From the NCBI RefSeq assembly GCF_000340215.1, contig NW_006921534.1, positions 2,747,057 to 2,811,056 on the forward strand: a stretch of 64,000 bases of DNA, in the 5' to 3' direction. A model generated the notes under the pieces. It was not told the origin of the DNA. It searched no databases and saw only the letters and a list, made by a program, of their open reading frames with translations. Position numbers and translations under genes: made by a program. The stretch comes from Pseudocercospora fijiensis CIRAD86 (lineage: Eukaryota > Ascomycota > Dothideomycetes > Mycosphaerellales > Mycosphaerellaceae). Positions 11,054 through 22,340 of this stretch are shown piece after piece. Within the stretch, counting starts at the first letter, position 1. The number at the start of each line of letters is the position of its first letter.

Positions 11054-13624
11054 TCAATGATTACTGCTTGCCCTCCTCACACCCCCAATCACAGCCAAAG
11101 CCTCAGCTGTACTCGCCCTTTCTTCATAAAGCCTCTTCAAATCATCAACGCTACCTTTCCTGAGATTCAAAGGTCGTGGAGCGACACCCAGCCTTTCATT
11201 CCCAGTACTGCTGCTGCTGCTACTCTTCTCAACCTCTTGACTTTCCATGCTCGCCATTCTCTTCAGTAAGCCGGCACTCGGTGCTCTCGGCTTTCTCACC
11301 ACGCCAGAATCTGTATGCGTGCCGTCCAGACCAGTTATGATAGGGACGATAGTATTCGATTTTCGCACTGGGAGGACAGGCTTTGCAAGTGACTGGATGT
11401 TTGGACCTTGTGATCTGGCTGCTGAGGCCGGCCAAGAAGGTTTGCGGAAGACTGGATCCTCTGGAGTCTTGACAGCGAAATCTGCTGGAGCTGAGTTCGG
11501 CACACCAGGTCGCAATATCGCAGGTATGGTTGATGTGTCAATGACATTCTTCTGGGCCAAATTATTCGCAGCCTGCTGTGCCGCCATTCTTGCAAGTAGT
11601 GCAGTCGGATCTGATTGCTGTCGTGATGTGTCTCCTGAAGCTGATCTGGATGTAGCTGGGTCGCTTGTGTTCGCTTTCACTGAATTATTTCTACTGACGG
11701 GCTTCCGCTTCGGCAAGCCAGTGATGATAGCGTTCGGCGGGGGGCGTGACACATCAAATTTGTTCTCATCTTGAGAATCGAAACTATAAGCCTCTTCTCT
11801 GGGCGGGCCAAGGCCATCGGCTGGCGAAGGCACATAGCTAGGAGGCGAGTCAGTCCCATGTAATGACCTGCTTGGCGCGCCAAACAGAGTTGAGTACCTT
11901 GGAGGCTCTCCCACAATCGCTGTCTCTGATATTATCGTACCCTCGTGATCAGAATATGGTGAAGGTGTCTCGGGATATTGAGGTGCAGGCTTGCGCCTAG
12001 GCAGACTGGGCAGGTCAATGTTGGGGATCGCAGCATTCAGCGCATTTTTTAGCGACGTCGCTCTTGATCTTCGTCTCGGTGGGAGCGCTGGCTTCTCATT
12101 TGGAGACTCTCCCGGTGAGCTGTCGGACTCATTCATACGAATTCGATGTCCAATCTCTCCGTCCTTATCGTCACCCACTTCGATCAAGGTAGAGCGAGGC
12201 CTTAGATCCTCAAGCGGATCTTCATATTCGCTGAGAGCACTAGGTGCTCGTAGATCCGCAAAGAATGCGCTCTCTTCAATTTCCATGCCCGTCCTCAATT
12301 GCGCCCACATCTCAATAGCAGCTCTCAGTATTCGCTTGACTATGCTTGCGGCTTTTGCATCTTCTAGCTGGTTAGAGCCGCAAACCAGGCACATCGAAAA
12401 GCAGATTGCTAGATTTTCAGCGCTCATCTTGTTGTCGGGCTCGTGCGATGCGACAAGGGATAGCAGTGGCAATAGATGCCGAGAAAGTATCTCCCGCGAG
12501 ACTGGCGTCAATGGCGACGCAGAAGAGCCAGGAAGGAGGAAGTCGACCAAATCTTCAGGCGAGACTTGTGAGTCAGGATGGCTGTAGCGTGCGCGGAGCT
12601 CGGCATAGCTGGACTCTGGGAAGATGGGTTCTCGAAGCTCTCTGTACCAGGTCTTGATCAGAGACGCCGCAAGATGCACTCCATAAGCGTCCTCCAGCCG
12701 AATCTCATGCACAAGCTGTTCGTCCATGCCAGGCATAACAAGAGTGCCGCCTCGCTCTTTCCAGACAATCCACATCTGACCTCGGTCGTAGGCTTCTTTT
12801 AGGACTCCAGATAGCGTAGAGTGCGGAGGGATTCTGAAGACGCCCTCGGATGCGATATTGTCTGGATACAGCAGGAAGGCAGTAGCCTCCCTCAACACTC
12901 TCGGCAGCCTTGTCGTTCCAGTGATGATGCTTTTCGGCAAGGCATGCTGGACGCCAAACGCCCTCTTGCCTGTCACAAATGGGGCATAGATCTCGGGGGA
13001 GGCTTTTCGGTCTTGAAGATATGCCGACGGCGGTATTAACAACTGCTCGATAGGAATGTGTAGTGCCAAAGCCGACAAGGAGTTGACATGAACGATCTTG
13101 CGCCTGAATTTGGGCGAGACTATGGTTCCAAACACATTGATCAACACCCTGACCCATGTCCTCGGGTGTACGATATACAGCATTTGCAACTTCTTCCTCA
13201 GCGCTCTGCTCAGCACATGGTAGGCCTGCAGATACCAGCCCGTTGCTGGCCCTTGCTTCTTCTCTGTCGTGGCATTGTCGGGCGTGCCTCCTGCAAAGAA
13301 GATGACTTCGTACTCAGTGCCGGATATGAGTTCATCTTCGCCCGGCAGGCGTGCTAGGACGTAGGACAACAGCGTGTCGTAGTCGACTTCGAAGGCATCG
13401 GGGAAAGCGGCGGCGTTGAGGATGTATATTGGTCTGGCATGCTTTGAAGGCAGAGGTGAGCGGTAGAGGATAGAGGCGGCAGTCGCAGCCAGGTCGGGTA
13501 GATAGTCCTCGTCGGTCTCCGCAGGCGGGACAGTCGATAGCGAGGAAGCTCCAGTTCTCGCACGCGCGCCGCGACTCCGCTGTGCCGCAGCAACGAGGGC
13601 GGAGCGCATGCTTGAGGCAGGCAT
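11054..13624 (-). CDS. BCH/CRAL-TRIO-like + RhoGAP protein (Ecm25-like)
   Basis: Predicted GTPase-activating protein for Rho/Cdc42-type GTPases, 856 residues in one exon. Residues about 60-200 resemble the Cdc42GAP/BNIP2 homology (CRAL-TRIO-like) domain, a lipid- or protein-binding module. Residues about 225-440 form the RhoGAP domain: SEGVFRIPP holds the catalytic arginine finger (R264), KTWYRELREPIFP matches the conserved second helix, and NKMSAENLAICFS the conserved Asn-Lys-Met helix. The remaining 400 residues are disordered, with Pro-rich segments such as LPPRRRSR and RRKPAPQYP that could bind SH3 domains. This order is that of yeast Ecm25 and related fungal proteins acting in cell polarity and endocytosis. 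The start at 13624 gives the complete N-terminal domain. The 3' end converges on the gene-poor stretch. Confidence 0.92.
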   Translation of the reverse strand: MPASSMRSALVAAAQRSRGARARTGASSLSTVPPAETDEDYLPDLAATAASILYRSPLPSKHARPIYILNAAAFPDAFEVDYDTLLSYVLARLPGEDELISGTEYEVIFFAGGTPDNATTEKKQGPATGWYLQAYHVLSRALRKKLQMLYIVHPRTWVRVLINVFGTIVSPKFRRKIVHVNSLSALALHIPIEQLLIPPSAYLQDRKASPEIYAPFVTGKRAFGVQHALPKSIITGTTRLPRVLREATAFLLYPDNIASEGVFRIPPHSTLSGVLKEAYDRGQMWIVWKERGGTLVMPGMDEQLVHEIRLEDAYGVHLAASLIKTWYRELREPIFPESSYAELRARYSHPDSQVSPEDLVDFLLPGSSASPLTPVSREILSRHLLPLLSLVASHEPDNKMSAENLAICFSMCLVCGSNQLEDAKAASIVKRILRAAIEMWAQLRTGMEIEESAFFADLRAPSALSEYEDPLEDLRPRSTLIEVGDDKDGEIGHRIRMNESDSSPGESPNEKPALPPRRRSRATSLKNALNAAIPNIDLPSLPRRKPAPQYPETPSPYSDHEGTIISETAIVGEPPRYSTLFGAPSRSLHGTDSPPSYVPSPADGLGPPREEAYSFDSQDENKFDVSRPPPNAIITGLPKRKPVSRNNSVKANTSDPATSRSASGDTSRQQSDPTALLARMAAQQAANNLAQKNVIDTSTIPAILRPGVPNSAPADFAVKTPEDPVFRKPSWPASAARSQGPNIQSLAKPVLPVRKSNTIVPIITGLDGTHTDSGVVRKPRAPSAGLLKRMASMESQEVEKSSSSSSTGNERLGVAPRPLNLRKGSVDDLKRLYEERASTAEALAVIGGVRRASSNH

Positions 13625-14662
13625 GGTGGTGCAACGATATCATACAGCCAGCACCAAGGCGAACGGAAGGCGCTGCCGAATGGTGTGGATAGTGGATGTA
13701 CTGCAGTGAATAGGGAACGGTGTCTCGCTACCGGCGTCGGGATGTTTGTATTCTTCTGGGGGTGGCACGGGTGGGACTATGAGCAGCACTACTACTGTTT
13801 GTCGTCATTTGTCGAGTGCGAGTGCGTGTGCGTGTGCGTGTGCCCCAGTCATCCCTGTCTCTACTTCATCTCATCCTCCCTCCGCTTTGACCGCTTTGAC
13901 GTTGTGTCAGCGATACACGCGGCGGCGGCGGCGGCGGCGGCGACGGCGTCGATGGGCGGGCGGGCGTGTCTGCTGGGAGAGAGATGCAGCGTTCGGGAGC
14001 GTCGACGGGCCAAGATGACGAGACACGGGTGTCTAAGAATACAGCACGGCACGGAGCACCGTTAATATACGGTCACAAGCATAGTGCTGCCTGTGGATCT
14101 CCGCTACGACGGAAAGACTGGAAGTTGGCAGTAACTGCGCTGGCATGGACGTGGTGTTGCGCATCAACAGCTGCACCTTGCGCTTGGCCTTGGCCCGCAT
14201 GAAAAAGGGTCGACGACGCATCCCTGCCGGCAGGGACAATGCTTGACTCCGGCAGGATTGGCGAGATCCGAATCTATTAGTAAGCTCCTTCAAGCCTGTT
14301 CTGACTCGGGTTGACAGCCGTCGGGCGATGGCATGGCGTGTGACAATGTTCGACCATACAGCCTCTTTCCATCGACATACGCCTCGACGTCAGGTGGCCA
14401 CGAAAACTCCAAGACGAGGTGGAGGTGGTAATTCGCGTAATCCGCCAGCGTGGACGCTCATATTGTTGCAAGCTGTGGGCAGAACTGAAGCTATCTATCT
14501 ACTTGGCAAAGTTTCGCGAGTCTCTGATTGCCTCCGACAACCCCCATAGCTTTGGTGTACCATGCAATGGGGGGGTCAATAACATGCGTGGTCCTGCAAG
14601 AGAGAAGTCGGCATTGCTGCATGCGACCCTCGCCAGCCCCAATGCTTCCTTCACTCACCTAC
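13625..14662. other. intergenic region upstream of the RhoGAP gene
   Basis: This kilobase lies between the RGS-LOV stop codon and the RhoGAP start codon, so it should hold the RhoGAP promoter. It contains a GTGCGT-type repeat near 13820-13850 and a CGG trinucleotide tract at about 13919-13942. Frames of up to 126 codons across these repeats look like low-complexity artefacts. Confidence 0.5.
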
Positions 14663-17406
14663 CTACCTGCGCACTTTCCGCATGTCCTCGAACATTTCCA
14701 TTTCTTCTCGCGTAGCTGGCATGCTTCCTCGCCCTCGTCTCTCGCCGTCATCAACGTGCGCTGTCATGCGCATCCGCGTTGGCGCCCGATTTTCCAGCCG
14801 ACTTCCGCTGCGCGAATTCAGACTTTCAGCGGCACTGTCCGTCTCATCCGGCCGCACGAGCACAACCATCCACAACCCGATGCCACCGCTGACATGGCTG
14901 AGCGGAGTGCAATGTACCCATCGAGTCGTGCCGACCCCTTCGCCGTTAGCGTTGGGTACTGCGAGCCATTTCACCCGAGCCGTAACAGCCTTGCCGTCTT
15001 GAAATGCGTTCTGCAAGTCTGCTCGCATCCGTGTTGAGCCGCCGATGCGATTGAGAAACGGCGACTGCAATATGCCCGGCACACGCAACGTTGGGGAAGC
15101 GAACAGGATCCGAAGCGGTGGCGCTGGACGCAGGAGAAGATACTGATATCGCACCACGGTCAGCTGATGGCCCACGACGAATATGAAGTGCCGAGCCTAC
15201 ATGTTTATAGATGCCACTCAGAAAGCCTGCTGTGCCGTCTTTGAGCATCAATCCGGCAGCTGGATCGTTCATCGAACTGCCGCTCTCGATCTCGTCGTCT
15301 GACTCGTCGGAGCTCGTACTGATGAGCACTCGCCGCAGATTGTCATGACCCGTGACATGTGTTGACGGCGCGGCGTCATGCACGTGATTGTAACCCTTGG
15401 AAAGCGCACCGCCATGCTTGCGAACAATGTCGAGCTCAGCGGCGTTGAACATTTCACTCAGTGATTTGACGTTTTGTAGAGGGTCCGCTTTCTTTCGGAC
15501 ATCATCATGTGCCGAGTTGGCATGCTTCTGCGACTGTTGCTCTACCAGCTGGGCTAGACTTTCGACGCCGCTGCAATTTTTCAACAGCCCCGAGATGTCG
15601 ACTTGAGCACCCAGGAAGTAGCGCACATTGCCGCGACTGTACCATGTCAGACAATGGCGTCGGCGCCGTCTTATGGGAATACAACAAAAGGCTTACCTAT
15701 CAAGCAAGGGCGCAATCATCACAAGACACAAGAATGGGCTTCCATCCCGCCGATAGTTGACCAGGATCTCCGTATGGTCCTTGGCCTCCTGACATGAAAT
15801 GGCAATTCTTCGTCTGGAGTCGATTGTCGTCCCAGGCCCTTGGAGGAATCGGCAATTGCGACCAAGAATGTATTGCGAGTTGTATCCTGACAGGCGAGTG
15901 AACTGCTCCGAAATCAATATGATGGGATTATCGGGCCGGCTTGGGTCAGTAATGCAGAAGATCTCGGCCAGCCCATTGGATGCCTCCTGCAGATGTGCAG
16001 CCAATGTCCCCGTGATGCGACTGCGAATAACAACGCTGACAATCTGAATGTATGCTTGAGCAATGAAATAGTGCAGATCATCCCTGAGCAATTCGTCAAA
16101 AGCTTCCTTGGCGGCAGCGTACAGCTTAGAGTGGGGTGTTGATCCAGGTGGATGAGCAGTACTGGTATGCGGCGCCGCTTTTTCCGATAAAGATTCAACG
16201 ATTGCATTTGCGTATTCGATCGCTCGGATCGCTTTGGTTGCATTCCAGTAGTACTGCAAAATGGGCACTCTCCACGGTCGATACTTGCGCAAGAACGCAG
16301 AGAATTTGGTGAGAAGCTTGGGATCCTCGAATATCAAGCGGAGATGTTCGGCGCTGTACAATTGCTCGGCACGTCTTTCTAGCGAATAGACCTGGGTAGC
16401 CTGGTCCTCCGCACTCGGTCTGGGCTTGAGCACATCCCAGGAGTTAGGGTCATCCACATTATTCAGCTCAAAGTTGTGCAAGTCGCTCTTGTCAGGAATG
16501 GGGTTTTGTAAGGGCGGCAGAACTGGATCGGCCGGAGCGGCAGATTGGATAGAGTCTACCGAATCCGTCTGCGAGTCCGGCGCATCTTCGTGTGAATATG
16601 AGGCACCGTTTGTGAGAGAAAATTCATTCGCGATGGGACCATTCGGTGACATGGTTATTGAAGCTTTCGGCGGCAGTAATGGTGATACTGCCGACACAAG
16701 CGAGCGCTGAATGCTGCTATCACTGTGTTCCGTCAGCACATGAATTCCTTGGCGGAAAGTTGAGGGGAGATCGCGCTGTCGCACCTCGGTGGCCTCTCCA
16801 TAGGACTCTCGATCCGTCTTTCCATTTGCTGCGATTGATGTGTCTCAGGTTGCAGCAAATCGTCGTCAAAGACAGAGAAGTCCAAGGATATATCATCCTG
16901 CTCGGCATCAGCACCGCCAATTTGATCCTGATGAGAATTGTGTTTCTCGATGACGTTCTGTTTGCCTCGTTTAGAAACATAAGTGTCTCACATGGCATTT
17001 TAGCCTCTCTCGGGTATTGCTAAGGGCGTATATGGCAGCTCACTGCTCCGTGGGAACATCGCGGGATCAACCAGTGACTCTTCAGAGACATTGTTGATCG
17101 CTCTTACAACTGGTGGCCAAGGGAGAGGCCGTGGACGATGTGCTTCTCTGCGACGCTGCTGCACGACGCTGGCATCGGAGGGGTTCGACAAAGCCTGATA
17201 GCGACGGCGCAATCAATGGCGGAACAAGGCGCCGAAGGGAATAGTTGACCTACCAGAGTGTATGGTGGATCCCGTTCCTGCTCTGCGGCAGGTGAAGCAA
17301 CAGTCAGTCCGTCTTCTGATCTTGCGTGACGTGGTCGGCGCCGGCGAAATGGTGGAAATCTTTGAAAAAGATTGTGCGAATGCGAAGTCTTCGATGGCAG
17401 GTCCAT
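14663..17406 (-). CDS. RGS-LOV blue-light photoreceptor (BcLOV4 type)
   Basis: Predicted flavin-binding light sensor. My model is complement(join(14663..15142, 15201..15636, 15697..16722, 16785..16965, 17044..17194, 17254..17406)), 808 residues; introns of 58, 60, 62, 78 and 59 bp, all in phase. An RGS-like helical domain spans about 284-391 and the LOV domain about 414-540, with the photoactive motif GRNCRFLQG (Cys452) and the flavin-contacting glutamine in FLGAQVDIS, which is restored only by splicing at 15637-15696. The last 150 residues (LRILFASPTLRVPGILQS onward, ending near WMVVLV) match the C-terminal DUF of fungal RGS-LOV proteins, which bind anionic membrane lipids in blue light. The three 5' exons are inferred from matching phases; a start at Met186 (16652) would give 623 residues, nearer to the usual length of about 600. 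A role in light-controlled G-protein signalling is inferred from the family. Confidence 0.9.
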
Positions 17407-18687
17407 GGCCCATTCATTAATGCGGATGGAGCGGGGACTGATGGCGATGATATTGCGATGATATAGTCCTGAACCATCGTGGTGTGGCAGCTCGTTTGAG
17501 TTCCTCCATCATCTTGGGTCAAACGAGGGAGCCTGGCTCATGCAGGTTCACTGCACTCTTGCGCCAACTTGCGGTGGGACGCGCAGTAGTAGTGATGACG
17601 GAGACCTCACCATCTTGACGCTCGAATAGGCCTTGGGCAGCCGGTGCTTCGTGCGCTCCATTTTGCCCGATAGGTAGACGGCAGTTCACGGCGGTGAGAT
17701 TGAATCGTACAAAACCTTCCTGAAATGGTCGCTGCTGAACCGTTGTATGCATGGGTTGCCAGCCGAAGCAGCCAACTCATCAAAGGTGCAATTGGATGCC
17801 TAGATGAATGAACCCTGAACATGCAACAAGTTTCCCACGTGAGATCCCGACTACTCCGTTTTGTTGTTCCTGTTCCTGTACACCTGCATGTACCCTGGTG
17901 TCATCACCATTAGCGGCTACCAATAGCTGACCCTAGCGATGAGTAAATTGCCTATCCCCTAAACGAAGTCCGTGGGTTAAGTCCGTAGAACTGCTGTATA
18001 AGATCTGGGGGATCTGGTCGGTCGAATCCGCTTTGCATAAGTTGGCATAGACGTGTTTTGTATGAGAACTCCACTAGAATCCTAGTTTTGCCGACGAACG
18101 CTCCGAGGCGACGAGTTTTACAGGGGATCGAGGGGCTCGAAATGGTTGTGTCTTTCTCTTTGTTAGCATGGATCCTTGGGTATTGGCAGAACGATCGGAG
18201 AATACACAAATGGTGCGGCTATCGCGTTGCTATAGCGAATCGACACCTGCTCCGCCGTCTGCTTTAGGAAAACGCAGGCTATAGCAGGTGGACTTCTCAA
18301 AGTTGCACCGCCGTTGGCGACGTACTCCCGGCCATCGCTACCGTGTGATGCCCGAATGTGGCGATAAATCATAAAACTATCCTCAAGCATCGTCGACGCG
18401 CAGCCTTGCAAAGCGCTCGCAAAATCCGTAGAGCCAATGGACCAACGTGTTCCCTGCGGCCACTATAGATTCCGCAATAATAATGGACCATACTGCTTGG
18501 CAAGACGCTATACCTATGGCGGTAGCGACGATGAGGTTGGTCTGTTCTGCGAGTCTAACTATTGATCCGCCTAATAATCAGCGTTGTTCAAGGGAGGGAG
18601 GTAGGATACCAGAGACCCTCGAGATGCTTCCTGCCGAGGTGCGGCCGCCGGCAACTCTAATCTTTGCGATAAGATATATAGGAGAGA
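17407..18687. other. transition zone between RGS-LOV gene and mutated block
   Basis: No complete gene is seen. A minus-strand frame at about 18390-18590 reads like a membrane-protein fragment (LIVATAIGIASCQAVW), but it is broken by stops at about 18383 and 18575 and has no start. A 77-codon minus-strand frame at 17519-17752 has no recognised domain. The upstream regulatory region of the RGS-LOV gene must lie here. CpA and TpG are still present, so RIP has not run through this zone. Confidence 0.4.
17954..17990 (-). repeat. outer inverted repeat, left copy
   Basis: Read on the minus strand this 37-bp sequence contains two tandem ACGGACTT words and matches 59955-59990 on the plus strand at 34 of 37 positions, with one gap. 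The two copies lie just outside the two mutated blocks, in opposite orientation. Confidence 0.6.
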
Positions 18688-18724
18688 GCGCCGAAGTTGA
18701 AGAAGGTCGGCTTTAGGCTAATTT
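18688..18724 (+). repeat. terminal inverted repeat, left end
   Basis: A 37-bp sequence beginning GCGCCGAAGTTGAAGAAGGT is identical to the reverse complement of 53032-53068. Inward of it the two ends continue with weaker similarity (a shared GGAATT/GAATT and GGG). It keeps TpG/CpA words such as TTGAAG, so it escaped RIP or predates it by chance. Confidence 0.8.
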
Positions 18725-19259
18725 CGTGAATTCTAGGGTTTTAAATAAAAGTTAATTAAGCCGCTATAACGTCTACTAACTTTTATAAACTTTTAGCTAG
18801 TCGGAGGCCTTCGGTAAGCGGAGCCGCGGCGAATCTATAGAGTACTATATACCTAGACTTTAGCGCTTTTAACTTAGTAGATATAAGGTAAAGGCCGAAG
18901 AATATAGTAAAGTAATATAGTAACGAGATTAGAGGACCGAGAAGAGTTTCTATTTATAGTAGCCGTACTACTTCTCCTAAATACTAAATAGAAGACCGCT
19001 AAGAGTATAAAAATATAACAAAGAGTACTATTATTCCCGAAGGCTAGTAAATAAAAAAGCAAATAAAGAAGTAGACTAGCTACTATACCTAAATACCGAA
19101 CACCTAGTAAGCGATATACGTCTTACTACTATATTTTAGGACTTACTATACGAATAAGTAAAAATTAGCAGGCGGCGACGCTACTATAAGTACTACTACC
19201 TTTACTACTATCTACACTACTACCGTAGCTACTACCGAAACTATCTAGCTTGCGATCTA

Positions 19260-19680
19260 GGCTCTTCTTAAGTAGGAGCCTAAGCTCCTCGTCGCGATAG
19301 AAGTAAGAGATCTAAAAGTAACGAAGTTAGTATTATATTCTATCTAGAATATAATAAGAATATTATACCTTACGGAGACGGTAGCGAGTACAACTACGAC
19401 TAGGCTTCTTAATATAGGCCTTAATACCTACTAAATAACTCTAGTACTTAAGGCTATCGCGATAGTAGGCGTCGTACGGACGGGCGAAACGATAGCCTAA
19501 GGTCGTTTCTATAATATAGACGACGTAGCGTAGCTACTTATAGCGATTTATATAGGCCGCTATAATATATGTTAGTATAATCCTTAATCGCTCGCTCGAT
19601 TAGTCTAACTTATAGTCGATAGTGTCCGGAGACTACTACTCTCCTATAACCTAAGTAGGCTTAGGCGTCGTGCCTAGAAT
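19260..19680 (-). other. coding-like remnant, unidentified
   Basis: On the minus strand one frame reads as plausible protein for over 100 codons, interrupted mainly by TAG/TAA of the kind RIP makes from CAG, CAA or TGG. It contains words such as VVYIIETTLGYRFARPYDAY and a basic stretch. I do not recognise the family. It lies close to the left end of the block. Confidence 0.3.
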
Positions 19681-19799
19681 AGGCGGCCTAGCTAGCTAAG
19701 AGCGAGGTACGCGAACACCTCCGGCCGGAATAGGCGGTATATTGCTAACCTACCCGCCTATCGTTAGTACTACGGCCGGCAGAGCGAAGAAAGGGATAG

Positions 19800-19985
19800 T
19801 AGCAGTAGTAGTAGTAGTAGAAGGAGGGAGGGCGTCGGTAGTAGTAGTAGAAGGAGGAGAAGGGAGGGCGTCGGTAGTAGTAGTAGTAGGAGGAGAAGGG
19901 AGGGCGGCGGCGGTAGTAGTAGTAGGAGGAGGAGAGAGGGCGGCGGCGGTAGTAGTAGTAGGAGAGGGGAGGGCGGCAGTATCGA
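19800..19985. repeat. GTA/GGAGG minisatellite
   Basis: Runs of GTA alternate with AGGAGG/AGGGCGGCGG in about five irregular units. The open frame of 95 Val/Gly/Glu-rich codons across it is a low-complexity artefact. Confidence 0.8.
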
Positions 19986-20079
19986 AGGCTACGGTAGTAG
20001 GGCTAATAAAAGGCTTATTCTCGCTATAGTATAGTTAGTATATATATAAATACGATAATAGCCTAGGAATATATAACTT

Positions 20080-20370
20080 ACTTATCGCTATCGTTGTTAC
20101 TACTAGCGCTAGTAGGGTTATAGTCGTCGCTATAGTATAGTTAGTATCGATTAAAACAGCTAATAGAGCTAAGTAACAACTTACTTATCGCCGCTAGTAC
20201 CGAAGTTTATATCGATATTACTATATCGTAGTTAGTATCGATTAAAATAGGCAACGGAGCAAAGCAATAACTTACTTGTCGCCGCTAGTACCGAAGTTTA
20301 TATCGATATTACTATATCGTAGTTAGTATTAATTAAAATAGGTAATAGAGCAAAGCAATACTTACTCGCC
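20080..20370. repeat. tandem repeat, period about 90 bp
   Basis: Three to four degenerate copies of a unit containing CGCCGCTAGTACCGAAG, followed by an ATATCGATATTACTATATCG palindrome-like segment. Successive copies begin near 20180, 20270 and 20360. Confidence 0.75.
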
Positions 20371-22049
20371 GCCTTACGGCTACTACTATAGTTACTACTA
20401 TAGTAGAGGTCTGCAATATATTAGCGCCTAGCGATTATAAGCAGATAAGACTAAAGATATATACGCCGGAGGAGCTAGCGGAGGAGGAGCTAGCAGAAGC
20501 TAATAGCTATTCTACGAATTAGTACTATATCTAAGGATTAATCGATAAGCTAAAAACGTACGTTACTATACCTATAGGAGTTATAAAGAAAGTCGGACTT
20601 CGAGATGTTAGTATATTCTTATCCTAAAACGCCTAAAACTAGCATACTTCTATAGCTGCTACTACTACTGCTACTGCTACTACTATAGCAAATGCAATCG
20701 AAGGGCGATATAGCGGCGGCGGTTGTAGCGGGATACGCGCTACGCGCGCGAAGTAGTAGACGCTAGAGCTCGCTCGCCCTATATACGTATTAATAGTATT
20801 CTAATCTCTAAATGCCTCCGAAGTTGCTAATTAATATATATATCTATACTAAAAAGAGGGTGCCCCGATAGGCGGCGAAAGAACGGGCTAGCTATCTTTA
20901 TTACTTTCTATACTGTTAACGTAGTTCTTATATTTAAGGTAACGTTATAGAAGAGGGTAAGAGGGTATATACGATGTCTTATAGAAGAAGAAGGAAGGAA
21001 GGAAACGATAGAGGGAGAAGAAATATATATATAAGGCTAAGGGCGGGATAAGTTCTATTGTCTACCTAAGAAGCAACGTAAAACTAACTAATAATAGTAT
21101 ATAAACTTTACTACTAGGAAAATGTAGGGCAAGTGAGGTAATAGCTCTACGTTCGCCCTATAAGAGCAGAATCGAAGTAAGGGTTAATACTCTATCCGAT
21201 ATAATCTTTAGGCTCTTATTAGCTAAAAGTTAGTAAAGGTTTCTAAAAGATGCTAAAACTTTATATAGACCGCTATCGCTCGAGGGATTAATAATAGTAA
21301 GGCCCTACTTTTTTCCGCTATTTCCTATTAACGTCGCCTATAATATCTACCCGCTCTAATATTCGGGCCCTCGTAAGTTAGTAAAAGTTTACAAAAGATA
21401 CTAAAACTTTATATAGACCGCTACTACTCGGGGGATTAACAATAGCAAGGCCCTACTTTTCCCGTTATTTACTATTAAAGTTGCCTAGAATATCAACTAA
21501 TTACCTAAGAAAGGTACGGATACGCCTATAAGGTATACTCCCTAGACTACGAAGTATACGCTAACCCTATATAGGCAAGATAAAGCACGATCGCGAAGAG
21601 TTGCGTACTTACTACTAAAGGCCTTAGCGGCTTTTATTAGGTCTCCTTTAGCTTTAGCGAATATTCTCGGGTTAGCTAAATACGTATATAATCCTATCGA
21701 CCGTAGTCTTAGAAGGCAGGCCTAGCTTATCGTTTACAAAGCGCCTATCGTCTATAGTGCGCCTATCGTTTACGGAGCGCTCCTTCGCTATAGAGCGCTC
21801 TTCGAGAGTAGGCCCGTCCTATTAACTATAGAGAGCTTATCGAGAGTAGGCCTATCCTATCGATCGTAGAGTACTTATCGAGAGTAGGCCTAGCTTAGGG
21901 TTTACGCGCGCTTCTTCGAGAGTAGGCCTATCCTATCGACCGTAGAATGCTTATCGAGAGTAGGCCCGGCTTGCCGTTTACGGAGCGCTTCTTCGATAGT
22001 AGTACTAGCCTTAAGCTTATACTCGTTAGTATCTTAGGTAGAGTTCTAA
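20371..22049. other. mutated repeat DNA without recognisable genes
   Basis: No coding remnant was recognised. Two near-identical segments near 21225-21320 and 21375-21475 (AAAGTTAGTAAA-type words followed by a GACCGCTA motif) form a dispersed duplication. From about 21720 to 22010 several copies of a segment containing TCGAGAGTAGGCC follow one another. Confidence 0.5.
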
Positions 22050-22340
22050 ATTCGATACTCTAACTAGCGGCGTACTTCGTTAGGGTCCTAGACCTAGATA
22101 GAGTCTTAAATTCGACACTCTAACTAGTAGCGCGCTTCGTTAGGGTCCTAGATCTAGATAGAGTCTTAAATTCGATACTCTAATAAGTAGCGCGCTTCGT
22201 TAGGGTCCTAGACCTAGATAGAGTCTTAAATTCGACACTCTAACTAGTAGCGCGCTTCGTTAGGGTCCTAGACCTAGACAGAGTCTTGAATTCGATACTC
22301 TAACTAGTAGCGCGCTTCGTTAGGGTCTTAAGCGGGAGTC
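22050..22340. repeat. tandem repeat, period exactly 60 bp
   Basis: Five copies in register, each with AGCGCGCTTCGTTAGGGTCC and GTCTTAAATTCGA. The copies differ by single C/T changes of the RIP kind, so the array was probably amplified before or between RIP rounds. Confidence 0.9.

Noticed and set aside
11991..12587. 198-codon plus-strand ORF
   Set aside because: It is antisense to the RhoGAP gene, whose frame is far longer and carries clear domains.
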